This document shows positions 10,201-17,615 of a stretch of DNA of 64,000 nucleotides, in pieces. The stretch spans positions 1 to 64,000 of the forward strand of contig CAJQRK010000005.1 in assembly GCA_905612305.1 (NCBI GenBank), given 5' to 3'. The position numbers and the translations under genes are program-made. Every line of letters begins with the position of its first letter. Within the stretch, counting starts at the first letter, position 1. Below the pieces are notes generated by a model. That model did no database searches, was not told the origin of the DNA, and saw only the letters and a list, made by a program, of their open reading frames with translations. This DNA comes from an uncultured Flavobacteriales bacterium (GTDB taxonomy: Bacteria > Bacteroidota > Bacteroidia > Flavobacteriales > BACL11).

Positions 10201-10502
10201 TTACTAATAACAGTCTCTTCAAGAGTATCAATCTCTTTGTATAGTACCTCCTTCTTTTCTGTTGGAGTTTCCGAGAGGCTAGCTTCTTTTGTTAAGATTT
10301 CTATTTTTTGTTTGTCAGAAAAAATAAAATCAGCTATTTGATTTTTAAAATCGCTAGTTTTTGCTCTTAACTCATCATTAGTTAAAATGCTTAACTTGCT
10401 ATATTCGGTATTAATTTGTTCAATTATAGGAGTGATTTCCCTTACATCCTTATCGTATTTGTTGCCAAATAATTTACCGATAATATTTAATAAACCTGCC
10501 AT
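7233..10502 (-). CDS. secA: Preprotein translocase subunit SecA
   Basis: ATPase motor that pushes unfolded preproteins through SecYEG. Visible features: Walker A MQTGEGKT (about residues 193-200), the DEAD-type block VDEVDSVLIDDARTPLI, NMAGRGTDIKL, and RQLRGRSGRQGDPG of the second RecA-like domain. The C-terminal zinc-binding SEC-C motif is NAPCPCGSGKKFKKCHGK, the last 18 residues, used for SecB and ribosome contact. At 1089 residues it is longer than the E. coli protein (901), as is usual for Bacteroidota SecA with extra insertions and a charged linker before the tail. It has its own consensus promoter. In this phylum it also feeds the Sec step of type IX secretion. Confidence 0.98.
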   Translation of the reverse strand: MAGLLNIIGKLFGNKYDKDVREITPIIEQINTEYSKLSILTNDELRAKTSDFKNQIADFIFSDKQKIEILTKEASLSETPTEKKEVLYKEIDTLEETVISKTEEILNTILPQAFAVIKETAKRFIENDNLKVTATENDKELAATKDFVSIETDNASYKTTWNAAGIDVVWDMVHYDVQLIGGVVLHQGKIAEMQTGEGKTLSATLPIYLNALTGLGVHLVTVNNYLAKRDAQWMGPLFQFHGMSIDCIDNHQPNSDQRRKAYLADITYGTNNEFGFDYLRDNMAKRANDLVQRKLHYAIVDEVDSVLIDDARTPLIISGPTPQGDKHEYNDFKHKVDQLVAAQKKYVTTVLSDAKKLITEGNNKDGGFNLLRAFRGLPRNKALIKYLSEEGVKIQLQKTENHYMQDQNKEMHLVDEELYFVIDEKSNSIELTEKGLELMTSSTENKDFFILPDVGAEIAILEKSSGSEKEKADKKEVLLRDFGIKSERIHTINQLLKAYTLFEKDTEYVVMDNKVKIVDEQTGRIMDGRRYSDGLHQAIEAKENVKIEAATQTYATVTLQNYFRMYNKIAGMTGTAETEAGEFWEIYKLDVVAIPPNRPIQRDDKEDLVFKTNREKYNAVIEDIVKLTEQGRPILVGTTSVEISELLSTILRKRGIKHNVLNAKMHQKEADIVAGAGKAAAVTIATNMAGRGTDIKLSEEVKKAGGLAIVGTERHDSRRVDRQLRGRSGRQGDPGSTQFYISLEDKLMRLFGSERIAKLMDRMGLEEGEVIQHSMVSNSIERAQKKVEENNFGVRKRLLEYDDVMNQQREVIYKKRRHALHGDRLSLDVANMIYDTCENIVGDLHEAKDYNTFKIELIRLLATQSPVNEQEFKDSSVDALTEKVYENCYQSYQTKSTAIAQQAYPVIKDVFENQSATYENIVIPFTDGLKTLQVVTSLKEAHDSEGGNIAEAIEKSVTLAIIDDIWKEHLREMDDLKQAVQTASYEQKDPLLIYKFESFNLFKALINKVNKDIVSFLIKAGLPTQSAVQEDKHRAENHQTSRPENSANTPQQAGKQKPKAQPIRAEEKVERNAPCPCGSGKKFKKCHGK

Positions 10503-10525
10503 GTATTCTAATTTGTATAGGAAAA

Positions 10526-10556
10526 CAAATGTACTTTTATTACAAGAGTATGCAAA
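10526..10556 (-). promoter_or_regulatory. Complete Bacteroidota promoter (-33/-7) of secA
   Basis: On the minus strand TTTG (10556-10553), a 19-nt spacer, then TACATTTG (10533-10526) match the Bacteroidota consensus TTTG-N19-TAnnTTTG exactly. The -7 element ends 23 nt before the secA ATG. This is the best promoter in the window; the -33 box begins only 4 nt from the terminator palindrome of the upstream gene. Confidence 0.75.
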
Positions 10557-10560
10557 ATAA

Positions 10561-10584
10561 AAAAAGGTCGAATTCGACCTTTTT
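10561..10584 (-). terminator. Perfect 24-nt palindromic terminator
   Basis: A perfect palindrome with core AAGGTCGAATTCGACCTT flanked by A and T runs. It sits 3 nt past the stop codon of the DUF2795 gene on the minus strand and would form a GC-containing hairpin followed by U residues. Being symmetric it could work in both directions, but only the minus-strand gene ends here. It insulates the secA promoter directly downstream. Confidence 0.85.
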
Positions 10585-10586
10585 AT

Positions 10587-10814
10587 TTAATACTCATCTT
10601 CATTAAAGAAGAAATCTTCTTTTGTAGGGTAATCAGGCCAAATATCTTCAATAGTATCCCATTGCATTCCCGGTTCTTCCTCCACCAATTCCTGTAAGTT
10701 TTCCACCACCTCCATTGGGGCTCCTGATCTAATTGAAAAGTCAATCAGTTCATCCTTAGTCGCTGGCCATGGCGCATCTTCTAGTTTTGATGCTAATTCT
10801 AAAGTCCAATACAT
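10587..10814 (-). CDS. DUF2795 domain-containing protein
   Basis: Short acidic protein of 75 residues. The sequence begins MYWTLELASKLEDAPWPATK and continues with DELIDFSIRSGAP and EVVENLQELVEE, the signature of DUF2795, a small domain found across Bacteroidota and other bacteria; the function is unknown. The C-terminus is strongly acidic (EDIWPDYPTKEDFFFNEDEY). The gene is monocistronic, with its own TAnnTTTG promoter upstream and a strong terminator right after the stop, so it is likely well expressed. Confidence 0.88.
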   Translation of the reverse strand: MYWTLELASKLEDAPWPATKDELIDFSIRSGAPMEVVENLQELVEEEPGMQWDTIEDIWPDYPTKEDFFFNEDEY

Positions 10815-10837
10815 TACTTAATTTTTTAAATCTTTTG

Positions 10838-10845
10838 CAAAAATA
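10838..10845 (-). promoter_or_regulatory. Bacteroidota -7 element (TATTTTTG) of the DUF2795 gene
   Basis: Minus-strand TATTTTTG matches TAnnTTTG and ends 23 nt before the ATG, the same leader length as for secA. No clear -33 box. Confidence 0.55.
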
Positions 10846-10874
10846 TATTTTTTATTAACTTGGAGCTGAATTTA

Positions 10875-11420
10875 TTAATCTTTTTGCCATTCAATCTCTT
10901 TAGCATTATTGTCTTTTAAAATTGTACGCGCCAAAACAAATAAATAATCAGATAGTCTGTTGAGATATTGTATGTGTAAATTATCAATTTTTTCTTCTTG
11001 GCTTAGTGCCACTAAATTGCGTTCTGCACGCCTACAAACCGTACGAGCAATATGGCATTTTGATGCTATATGATGTCCAGAAGGTAGAATAAAAGCCTTT
11101 AATATTGGCAATTCTTCTTCCATTTTGTCAATTACCTTTTCTATCAGTTTAATATTTTGAATCGTTATATTTGGTAATTGAATCTTATCTTTTTTCCAGT
11201 CAAACGAAATAATTGATCCCAAGTTAAAGAGTTGATTTTGAATTTTAAATAAAATTTCTTTGTGAAATACACTGATTCCTTGATCGTATATATTACCAAT
11301 AAATGAGTTTAATTCATCAATGGTCCCGTAACACTCTAATTTTATATGGTTTTTATCTACCACACTCCCTCCTAATAATTGTGTTTTCCCTTTATCTCCT
11401 TTTTTAGTGTATATTTTCAT
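10875..11420 (-). CDS. Cob(I)yrinic acid a,c-diamide adenosyltransferase, PduO type
   Basis: Transfers the adenosyl group of ATP to cob(I)alamin to make adenosylcobalamin. The N-terminus IYTKKGDKGKTQLLGG is the ATP-binding signature of the PduO/MMAB family. ECYGTIDELNSFIG and CRRAERNLVAL (about residues 131-140) are the other conserved blocks. At 181 residues the length is normal. The gene follows the methyltransferase gene by 7 nt and ends the dksA-like/methyltransferase/adenosyltransferase run. No B12-dependent enzyme or corrin-synthesis gene is in the window, so the user of the cofactor (for example methylmalonyl-CoA mutase) must lie elsewhere. Confidence 0.92.
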   Translation of the reverse strand: MKIYTKKGDKGKTQLLGGSVVDKNHIKLECYGTIDELNSFIGNIYDQGISVFHKEILFKIQNQLFNLGSIISFDWKKDKIQLPNITIQNIKLIEKVIDKMEEELPILKAFILPSGHHIASKCHIARTVCRRAERNLVALSQEEKIDNLHIQYLNRLSDYLFVLARTILKDNNAKEIEWQKD

Positions 11421-11427
11421 AGTTTTT

Positions 11428-12213
11428 TTAAAAACGAATTGTAAAATTCTCTTTACTTAATTCTGATTTAATAAATACAATCCCTATAAAGAACAAATCA
11501 ATAGTTAGTGTAGTTTTTGGGTGCGCTTTTATGTAATCCCAAGCATTTTCCATCCCTTTTGACCAATGTATGTCATCAAAAATAAAAATTGTATTGTTAT
11601 TGGCATATTTTAGACATTGTTTAAAATAATCAATGGTTGGTTTTTCTTGATGATTTCCATCAATAAAAGCAAAATCAACAGTTAATATTTCTTTTAGTTT
11701 ATTAGCTAAAGTGAGGTTGAAATCTCCTAAGGTGATTGAGGTGTTTTTGATATTCTGTTTGTTGAAATTTTCTTGAGCAATTATAGCTGTTGCTGGGCAG
11801 CCTTCAAATGTAAAAACGTTTGTATTAGTATCTGCTTTGGCTAAATAAGAAGTGCTTATACCTAGTGAAGTCCCTAGTTCGATAATATTTTTGGGTTTGT
11901 AAAATTGAATAATTCGATACAACAATCTTCCAAACTTTGCATTTTTGGCTGAGTTCTTTGCAATGTCCTTTATTTTTCTGATTTTTGAATTATTTATGGT
12001 GCTTCCAGCTCCAAAATCTGTAATTTGAATTTCTTTTTTTGATTGACATAATTCTTTTCTGAGAGCCTCAATACTATCACATTTTTTATCATCAGTGCTT
12101 TCATTTATTACTTGTGTAATAAATTCATATAAGAAGGGTGCCTGTGCAGCATGTTTCCCTTTAGCAGTAAAAAAATACGTAATGTACCGTAGGATTAATT
12201 GCAATGCTTTCAT
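11428..12213 (-). CDS. Class I SAM-dependent methyltransferase
   Basis: Predicted cytoplasmic O-methyltransferase-like enzyme of 262 residues. Motif I reads IIELGTSLGISTSYLAKA and the post-I acidic loop is VFTFEGCPA. VDFAFIDGNH and IFIFDDIHWSKGME match the COMT/caffeoyl-CoA-type fold. I chose the start at 12213 (MKALQLILRY) because the longer frame to 12252 would run into the dksA-like gene and begins with a Cys-rich stretch not typical of the family. The N-terminal part (KGKHAAQAPFLYEFI) recurs in Bacteroidota members. The substrate is unknown. It lies 17 nt after the dksA-like gene. Confidence 0.8.
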   Translation of the reverse strand: MKALQLILRYITYFFTAKGKHAAQAPFLYEFITQVINESTDDKKCDSIEALRKELCQSKKEIQITDFGAGSTINNSKIRKIKDIAKNSAKNAKFGRLLYRIIQFYKPKNIIELGTSLGISTSYLAKADTNTNVFTFEGCPATAIIAQENFNKQNIKNTSITLGDFNLTLANKLKEILTVDFAFIDGNHQEKPTIDYFKQCLKYANNNTIFIFDDIHWSKGMENAWDYIKAHPKTTLTIDLFFIGIVFIKSELSKENFTIRF

Positions 12214-12230
12214 GGGCTTAAAAATACATT

Positions 12231-12563
12231 TTATTGAGCACACTGTACACAAAATTTACTGTGTGGACGAATCATTAGTCTTCCAAAAGGAATAATTTGT
12301 TTGCATTTAATGCAAATTCCAAAGTCAGCATCATTAATTTTGTTTTGCATAACTTGTAATTGTTGCATTTTGTTTTTGGTTTCTCTAAGCACAGCTTCTA
12401 TCACACTTTTATTATTGATAGCATCCATGCGCGAGATTCTTCCAATAGCATTTTCAGGGGCTATTGGCTTACAAAGTTTGGTGTACTCATCAACTTTTAG
12501 TTGCGTACTTTTGATTTCGCTTAATAGTTTTTTTTGAATCTCTTTTAACTGTGCTCTATCCAT
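12231..12563 (-). CDS. TraR/DksA-family zinc-finger protein
   Basis: DksA-like regulator of 110 residues expected to bind the RNA polymerase secondary channel. The N-terminal two thirds is helical (coiled coil). The C-terminus carries the four-Cys zinc finger CIKCKQIIPFGRLMIRPHSK followed by FCVQC (about residues 87-108). The family usually has Asp residues at the coiled-coil tip; here the candidate region is SRMDAINNKS, so the match to canonical DksA is only partial. The start at 12563 places the ATG just 5 nt after a -7 promoter element, suggesting a leaderless transcript. It heads a three-gene run. Confidence 0.85.
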   Translation of the reverse strand: MDRAQLKEIQKKLLSEIKSTQLKVDEYTKLCKPIAPENAIGRISRMDAINNKSVIEAVLRETKNKMQQLQVMQNKINDADFGICIKCKQIIPFGRLMIRPHSKFCVQCAQ

Positions 12564-12568
12564 TAGAG

Positions 12569-12576
12569 CAAAGGTA
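12569..12576 (-). promoter_or_regulatory. -7 element (TACCTTTG) abutting the dksA-like start
   Basis: Minus-strand TACCTTTG matches TAnnTTTG, and its last base is only 5 nt from the ATG at 12563. Other promoters in this window leave 16 nt or more, so this transcript is likely leaderless or nearly so. Confidence 0.5.
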
Positions 12577-12589
12577 TAGTTTTTTAATG

Positions 12590-12597
12590 TACTTTTG
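12590..12597 (+). promoter_or_regulatory. -7 element (TACTTTTG) abutting the hldD start
   Basis: Plus-strand TACTTTTG matches TAnnTTTG and ends 4 nt before the hldD ATG at 12602. It forms a back-to-back pair with the element for the dksA-like gene, within a 38-nt divergent region. Confidence 0.5.
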
Positions 12598-12601
12598 GAC
12601 T

Positions 12602-13567
12602 ATGATAATTGTTACAGGTGCAGCAGGTTTTATTGGCTCGTGTTTGGTGAGCAAACTCAATAGTTTAGGAAAAACTAATTTGGTAGTTGTAGATGACTTT
12701 TCTTTTGATAAAAAGAATAAAAATCTAGAAGGAAAACAGTTTGCAAATCAAATTGAAAGAAGACTTTTTATAGAGTGGCTAGAAATCAATGCAAATGAAG
12801 TTACTGAAGTATATCATATTGGAGCACGTACTGACACTGCTGAATTTGATCTTGCTATTTTTGAAAAACTGAATTTGGGCTATTCCAAAAGTTTATGGAA
12901 TATTTGCGTAAAATATAAGATCCCATTTATTTATGCGTCATCAGCAGCAACTTATGGGATTGGTGAGTTTGGTTTTGAAGATAGTCATGCGCTTGTAGAA
13001 AAGCTAAGTCCATTAAATCCTTATGGAAAATCTAAGAATGACTTTGATAAATGGGTTTTAAAGCAAGAAAATCAACCCCCTTTTTGGGCAGGATTTAAGT
13101 TTTTTAATGTGTATGGGCCTAATGAGTCTCACAAAGGCAGAATGGCATCCGTAATTTTTCATGCAGTACAACAAATTAATACAACAGGAGAGATGAAATT
13201 ATTTCGTTCGCATCATACTGATTATAAAGATGGCGAGCAGTTACGTGACTTTGTATATGTGAAAGATGTAGTGGAAGTGCTTACGTTTATAATGAAAAAT
13301 CAAAAATCAAATGGAATATTTAATTTAGGAAGCGGAATAGCTAGAACGTTTAATGCTTTAGTAAAGGCTACTTTTTCAGCAATGGATTTGCCAAATAATA
13401 CTTCTTACGTTGATACACCTGATGATATTCGTGATAAATATCAGTATTTTACTGAGGCGAATATGCGAAAATTAAAAGCTGTTGGGTATGAAAAATCTTT
13501 TACTACTTTGGAATTAGGAATAAAGGATTATGTGCAGAATTATCTGCTTAATAAAAAGCATTACTAA
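12602..13567 (+). CDS. hldD: ADP-L-glycero-D-manno-heptose 6-epimerase
   Basis: Epimerises ADP-D-glycero- to ADP-L-glycero-D-manno-heptose for the lipopolysaccharide core. The Rossmann motif IIVTGAAGFIGSCL opens the protein, which is why I start at 12602 rather than at 12551. YASSAATYG contains the catalytic Ser/Thr, YGKSK supplies the Tyr-x-x-x-Lys pair, and FFNVYGPNESHKGRMASV with FRSHHTDYKDGEQLRDFVYV is diagnostic of HldD among extended short-chain dehydrogenases. At 321 residues the length is as expected. The stop overlaps the convergent MerR gene by 4 nt. It implies a heptose-containing LPS. Confidence 0.93.
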   Translation: MIIVTGAAGFIGSCLVSKLNSLGKTNLVVVDDFSFDKKNKNLEGKQFANQIERRLFIEWLEINANEVTEVYHIGARTDTAEFDLAIFEKLNLGYSKSLWNICVKYKIPFIYASSAATYGIGEFGFEDSHALVEKLSPLNPYGKSKNDFDKWVLKQENQPPFWAGFKFFNVYGPNESHKGRMASVIFHAVQQINTTGEMKLFRSHHTDYKDGEQLRDFVYVKDVVEVLTFIMKNQKSNGIFNLGSGIARTFNALVKATFSAMDLPNNTSYVDTPDDIRDKYQYFTEANMRKLKAVGYEKSFTTLELGIKDYVQNYLLNKKHY

Positions 13568-13899
13568 AGTTCCTCTCTTAGTTTTACTAGGAATCCTCTA
13601 ATGTCTTTTAAGTGATTTACAATCTCGATATTATCAATAGTATCACTTTTGTTTTCTTTCAATTTTTTCTTTGCTCCTTCAAGGGTAAACCCCCTTTCCT
13701 TCACTAAGTGGTAGATAATAGTTAGGTTGTCTAAATCCTTTTTAGTAAACATTCTATTCCCCTTTTTATTTTTTTTGGGTTTCAAAATATCGAATTCTTT
13801 TTCCCAAAAACGAATAAGTGAAACAGTAACCTTAAATATTTCAGCAACTTCACCAATTTTATAGAATAACTTTTCAGTTAGTTTTTCTTTGTATGGCAT
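13564..13899 (-). CDS. MerR-family transcriptional regulator
   Basis: DNA-binding protein of 111 residues with a single MerR helix-turn-helix: FYKIGEVAEIFKVTVSLIRF, then WEKEFDILKPKKNKKGNRMF (about residues 12-52) and a second winged helix KDLDNLTIIYHLV. There is only a short C-terminal helix and no effector domain or Cys cluster, so no metal or drug sensing can be inferred. The start codon overlaps the stop of the M23 peptidase gene by 1 nt (TAATG), so it is translated from the same message. A regulator beside a cell-wall peptidase is a common arrangement in flavobacteria, but the target is unknown. Confidence 0.9.
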   Translation of the reverse strand: MPYKEKLTEKLFYKIGEVAEIFKVTVSLIRFWEKEFDILKPKKNKKGNRMFTKKDLDNLTIIYHLVKERGFTLEGAKKKLKENKSDTIDNIEIVNHLKDIRGFLVKLREEL

Positions 13900-14870
13900 T
13901 AGTCAAATGATTGATTATTTTGAGATGAAATTTCTAGCATTTTTTCATACTCGTCAGGTGTTAGGTCGTTATAGTAGAAGTTTGCAGGATCTATTTTTTT
14001 ACTATCTTTAATTACCTCATAGTGTAAATGAGGAGCTACTGATGTTCCTGTGTTTCCTACATATCCTATCACTTCTCCTCTTTTTACTTTTTGTCCTTTT
14101 TGTACAATGTATTTTTTCATGTGGGCGTATAGGGTTTTGTAGCCATAGCCATGATCAATGATTACATGATTCCCATAGCCCCTCCTGCTTCTTCTTAATT
14201 TTGAGATTTTACCATCGCCAGTAGCGTAAATTGGAGTTCCTGATTTTGCAGAAAAATCCATTCCAGTATGTAATTTTCTAGTTTTGTAAATAGGATGAAT
14301 TCGATAGCCATAACCGCTAGCTATACGGCTTAAGTTCTTATTGGACACCGGTTGTATTGCTGGCAAGGCAGCTAACATATCTGCTTTGTTTTTGGCTAAT
14401 TCAATAATCTCATCATATGATTTTGATTGAATGTACAGTTGTTTTGAAATTTGATCAATTTTCTCATTTGTGTTAATAATGAGTTCTGAGTTACTATATC
14501 CTTTAAGGTTTTGATAACGATTGACGCCTCCATATCCGGCTTTCCTGATAGATTTTGGAATTGGTTCAGCTTCAAAAATAACCCTATAAATATTATCATC
14601 TCTATTCTGGAGATCATCTAAAACCAACTCCACTTGATTCAGCTTGTTTCCCATGCTTTCATACTGAGAAGTTAAAATCTCTATTTCTCTGTTCAGTTTT
14701 TTTTCCTTTGGGCTGTCAAAAAACTGAAAGAAAATACTAATCATGATTAATCCAGCAAAAGTACTTCCTGTAAGGAAATAAAATAAGCGTTTTAACTTAT
14801 TTAATTCACTAAGTTCAATTCGTTTGTAACTTAGTGTTTTAGTATCGTAATAATATTTTACTTTAGCCAT
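13899..14870 (-). CDS. M23-family metallopeptidase (LytM-like)
   Basis: Envelope peptidase or regulator of peptidoglycan hydrolysis. One N-terminal membrane anchor (about residues 33-50, FYFLTGSTFAGLIMISIFF) is followed by a coiled coil (about 55-95, LNREIEILTSQYESMGNKL) and a C-terminal M23 domain. The zinc ligands are present: HTGMDF (His-x3-Asp), YAHM and HLHYE. All catalytic positions are intact, so the enzyme is probably active rather than a LytM activator. The layout matches the inner-membrane M23 proteins common in Bacteroidota that act on cross-links during growth. It heads the M23-merR pair and is divergent from alaS. Confidence 0.92.
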   Translation of the reverse strand: MAKVKYYYDTKTLSYKRIELSELNKLKRLFYFLTGSTFAGLIMISIFFQFFDSPKEKKLNREIEILTSQYESMGNKLNQVELVLDDLQNRDDNIYRVIFEAEPIPKSIRKAGYGGVNRYQNLKGYSNSELIINTNEKIDQISKQLYIQSKSYDEIIELAKNKADMLAALPAIQPVSNKNLSRIASGYGYRIHPIYKTRKLHTGMDFSAKSGTPIYATGDGKISKLRRSRRGYGNHVIIDHGYGYKTLYAHMKKYIVQKGQKVKRGEVIGYVGNTGTSVAPHLHYEVIKDSKKIDPANFYYNDLTPDEYEKMLEISSQNNQSFD

Positions 14871-14886
14871 GTTAAAATAATTGAGG

Positions 14887-14894
14887 CAAATTTA
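14887..14894 (-). promoter_or_regulatory. -7 element (TAAATTTG) of the M23 peptidase gene
   Basis: Minus-strand TAAATTTG matches TAnnTTTG, ending 16 nt before the ATG. No obvious promoter of this type is seen for the divergent alaS gene in the same 103-nt gap. Confidence 0.5.
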
Positions 14895-14973
14895 CTAATT
14901 TAACATTAGATAAAGTATGAAAGGCTACTGATTTATAACAACTTATTGTGAATTGTAAGAATAAAGATTAAAA

Positions 14974-17568
14974 ATGAAAGCTAACAAACTCAGAGAATTA
15001 TATTTAGATTTTTTTAAATCAAAACAACATACAATTGTAGCATCAGCACCAATGGTGGCGAAAAACGATCCTACTTTAATGTTTACTAATGCTGGAATGA
15101 ATCAGTTTAAGGACATCTTTTTAGGACATTCAAAAGCAACAGATTTGAGGGTTGCTAATTCGCAAAAATGTTTGCGTGTTTCCGGTAAACATAACGATTT
15201 GGAAGAGGTGGGTCATGACACTTATCACCACACTATGTTTGAGATGTTGGGTTCTTGGAGTTTTGGTGATTATTTTAAAGTTGATGCAATAAATTGGGCT
15301 TTTGAATTTTTAACAGAAATTTGCAAATTAGATAAAGACAGATTGTATGTAACTATTTTTGAAGGTTCAATAAAAGATGGATTAGAAAAAGATAATGAAG
15401 CATTTGATATTTGGAGAAAACATTTAGCTGTAGATAAAATCCTAAATGGAAATAAAAAAGATAATTTTTGGGAAATGGGAGAAACAGGACCTTGCGGCCC
15501 CTGTTCTGAAATTCATTTTGACAATAGAGCTGACGCCGAAAGATCAAAAATAAGTGGAGCTGATTTGGTGAATAAGGATCATCCTCAAGTAATTGAAATC
15601 TGGAATTTGGTATTCATGCAATACAATCGCTTTACTGATGGCAGCCTAAAGTCTTTGCCTCATTCTCATGTGGATACGGGTATGGGTTTTGAGCGTTTGA
15701 CCATGATAATACAAGGGGTTAGATCTAACTATGACACTGATATCTTTCAACCACTAATTAGTGTAATTGCTAAAAAAGCAAATTGCACTTATGGTAATAA
15801 TGAAAAGAAAGATATTGCCATGCGTGTTATAGCTGATCATATTAGAGCAATCTCTTTTTCAATTGCTGGTGGTCAGTTGCCTTCAAATGTAAAGGCAGGC
15901 TATGTTATTAGAAGAATTTTAAGAAGAGCCGTTCGATATGCGTATACTTTTCTAAATATTAAAAGTGCTTTTATGTATGAACTAGTTGAGGTATTAGCAA
16001 GTCAAATGGGGGGTCAGTTTTCTGAACTAAAAGCACAAAAACATTTGACGCAAAAGGTAGTGAAAGAAGAGGAAGAGTCATTTCTTAGAACTTTGGAAGA
16101 TGGGCTTAAAAGAATTGAGAAAATCACAAAAAATGCCCATGGAGAAATTTCAGGAAAACAAGTGTTTGAATTATATGACACTTATGGTTTTCCGACTGAT
16201 TTGACCGCACTTATTTTAAGTGAAAAAAATCTTAGTTTTAATAAAGCTGATTTTGACACTGCAATGCAGGAGCAAAAAGACAGATCAAAACAAGCAGGAA
16301 AGGTTGAGAAAGGCGATTGGACTATATTGATTGATGATGAATTAGAAGAATTTGTTGGCTATAATAATTTAGAAATTGATCTAAAAATAACTAGATACAG
16401 AAAGGTTATTTCAAAGCAAGGAGAACAATATCAGATGGTATTTAATCTTACTCCTTTTTATGCTGAAGGCGGAGGTCAAATTGGCGATACTGGTGTAATT
16501 GAAAATTCTTTTGATAGTGTTGCAATAGTTGATACTAAAAAGGAAAATAAACTAATCGTTCATTTTTCAGATGATCTTCCAAATGATTTAAAATCTAGTT
16601 TTACTGCAAAAGTAAATGCGGCTGAGAGGAAAGCGAGTGCAAGAAATCATACAGCCACTCATTTATTGCATGAAAGTTTAAGAAGCATCTTAGGGAATCA
16701 TGTGGAGCAAAAAGGATCTTTAGTAAACCCTAAGTATTTGCGTTTTGATTTCACTCATTCTGCTAAAATAAAGAAAGCTGACCTAACCAAAATAGAGCAG
16801 GATGTGAATGCTAAAATTTTAGCAAATATTGCTTTGAATGAGCGCATAAACTTATCATTAAACCAAGCAAAAGATTTAGGTGCTCTCATGTTGTTTGGTG
16901 AAAAATATGAAGATGTTGTTAGAATGATTCAGTTTGATAATTCTAAAGAGTTATGTGGAGGAACACATGTTTCCTTTACTGGAGAAATTGGCTTATTTAA
17001 GATTTTATCAGAAGGGTCTACTTCATCAGGCATTAGAAGAATTGAAGCGACTACAGGTGTTAATGCTATGGAATATCTTAATGATAAGGAGGTCTTATTA
17101 TCTGAAATAGCATTTCTTATTAAAAACAACGATCTTAAAAAAGGGTTAGAACAACTAATTTTTAGCAATAAGCAATTGGAAAAACAAATAGCAACCCTTA
17201 AGAAGGATAATTTCGGTAATGTAAAAGATGATTTATTAAAATCAGCAGTTCAGGTAAATGGAGTGCGTTTTATTGCACAAGAGGTTGAAATGGATGCTGA
17301 TGATATGAAGGCTATCTCTTTTGCACTCAGAAAAGAAGAGAAATTAGCCATGGTGTTGGGCTCTACGGTAGGTGAAAAAGCTATGCTTACCGTAATGCTT
17401 ACTGATGATTTGGTGCGAACAGGATTACATGCCGTTACTATGACACAAGAAATAGCTAAAGAGATAAAAGGTAGCGGAGGTGGTCAGCCATTCTTTGCTA
17501 CTGCTGGAGGAACTAATCCTGAAGGAATAGCAAGCGCTCTAATAAAGGCCAAAACATTTATAGCATAA
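14974..17568 (+). CDS. alaS: Alanyl-tRNA synthetase
   Basis: Charges tRNA-Ala with alanine. The N-terminal catalytic core begins LRELYLDFFKSKQHTIVASA and contains FTNAGMNQFKDIFLG, GPCGPCSEIHFD and MRVIADHIRAISFSIAGG. The editing domain shows the metal-binding HTATHLLHESL (about residue 562) and CGGTHVSFTGEIG (about 657). A C-terminal region completes 864 residues, slightly shorter than the E. coli enzyme (876). The gene is monocistronic, divergent from the M23 gene, and closed by a strong hairpin terminator. Confidence 0.98.
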   Translation: MKANKLRELYLDFFKSKQHTIVASAPMVAKNDPTLMFTNAGMNQFKDIFLGHSKATDLRVANSQKCLRVSGKHNDLEEVGHDTYHHTMFEMLGSWSFGDYFKVDAINWAFEFLTEICKLDKDRLYVTIFEGSIKDGLEKDNEAFDIWRKHLAVDKILNGNKKDNFWEMGETGPCGPCSEIHFDNRADAERSKISGADLVNKDHPQVIEIWNLVFMQYNRFTDGSLKSLPHSHVDTGMGFERLTMIIQGVRSNYDTDIFQPLISVIAKKANCTYGNNEKKDIAMRVIADHIRAISFSIAGGQLPSNVKAGYVIRRILRRAVRYAYTFLNIKSAFMYELVEVLASQMGGQFSELKAQKHLTQKVVKEEEESFLRTLEDGLKRIEKITKNAHGEISGKQVFELYDTYGFPTDLTALILSEKNLSFNKADFDTAMQEQKDRSKQAGKVEKGDWTILIDDELEEFVGYNNLEIDLKITRYRKVISKQGEQYQMVFNLTPFYAEGGGQIGDTGVIENSFDSVAIVDTKKENKLIVHFSDDLPNDLKSSFTAKVNAAERKASARNHTATHLLHESLRSILGNHVEQKGSLVNPKYLRFDFTHSAKIKKADLTKIEQDVNAKILANIALNERINLSLNQAKDLGALMLFGEKYEDVVRMIQFDNSKELCGGTHVSFTGEIGLFKILSEGSTSSGIRRIEATTGVNAMEYLNDKEVLLSEIAFLIKNNDLKKGLEQLIFSNKQLEKQIATLKKDNFGNVKDDLLKSAVQVNGVRFIAQEVEMDADDMKAISFALRKEEKLAMVLGSTVGEKAMLTVMLTDDLVRTGLHAVTMTQEIAKEIKGSGGGQPFFATAGGTNPEGIASALIKAKTFIA

Positions 17569-17596
17569 AAAAAGCCAGCTAATAGCTGGCTTTTTT
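17569..17596 (+). terminator. Rho-independent terminator after alaS
   Basis: Stem GCCAGCT/AGCTGGC with a 3-nt loop, A-rich on the 5' side and TTTTTT on the 3' side, directly after the alaS stop. The symmetric flanks could also terminate the converging minus-strand gene ending at 17616. Confidence 0.88.
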
Positions 17597-17615
17597 ATTG
17601 TTTTAAAAGTTGGGC

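Noticed and set aside
10561..10584. Perfect palindrome considered as an operator for secA
   Set aside because: Its A and T flanks and its position 3 nt after the DUF2795 stop fit a terminator better, although overlap with the secA upstream region leaves some doubt.
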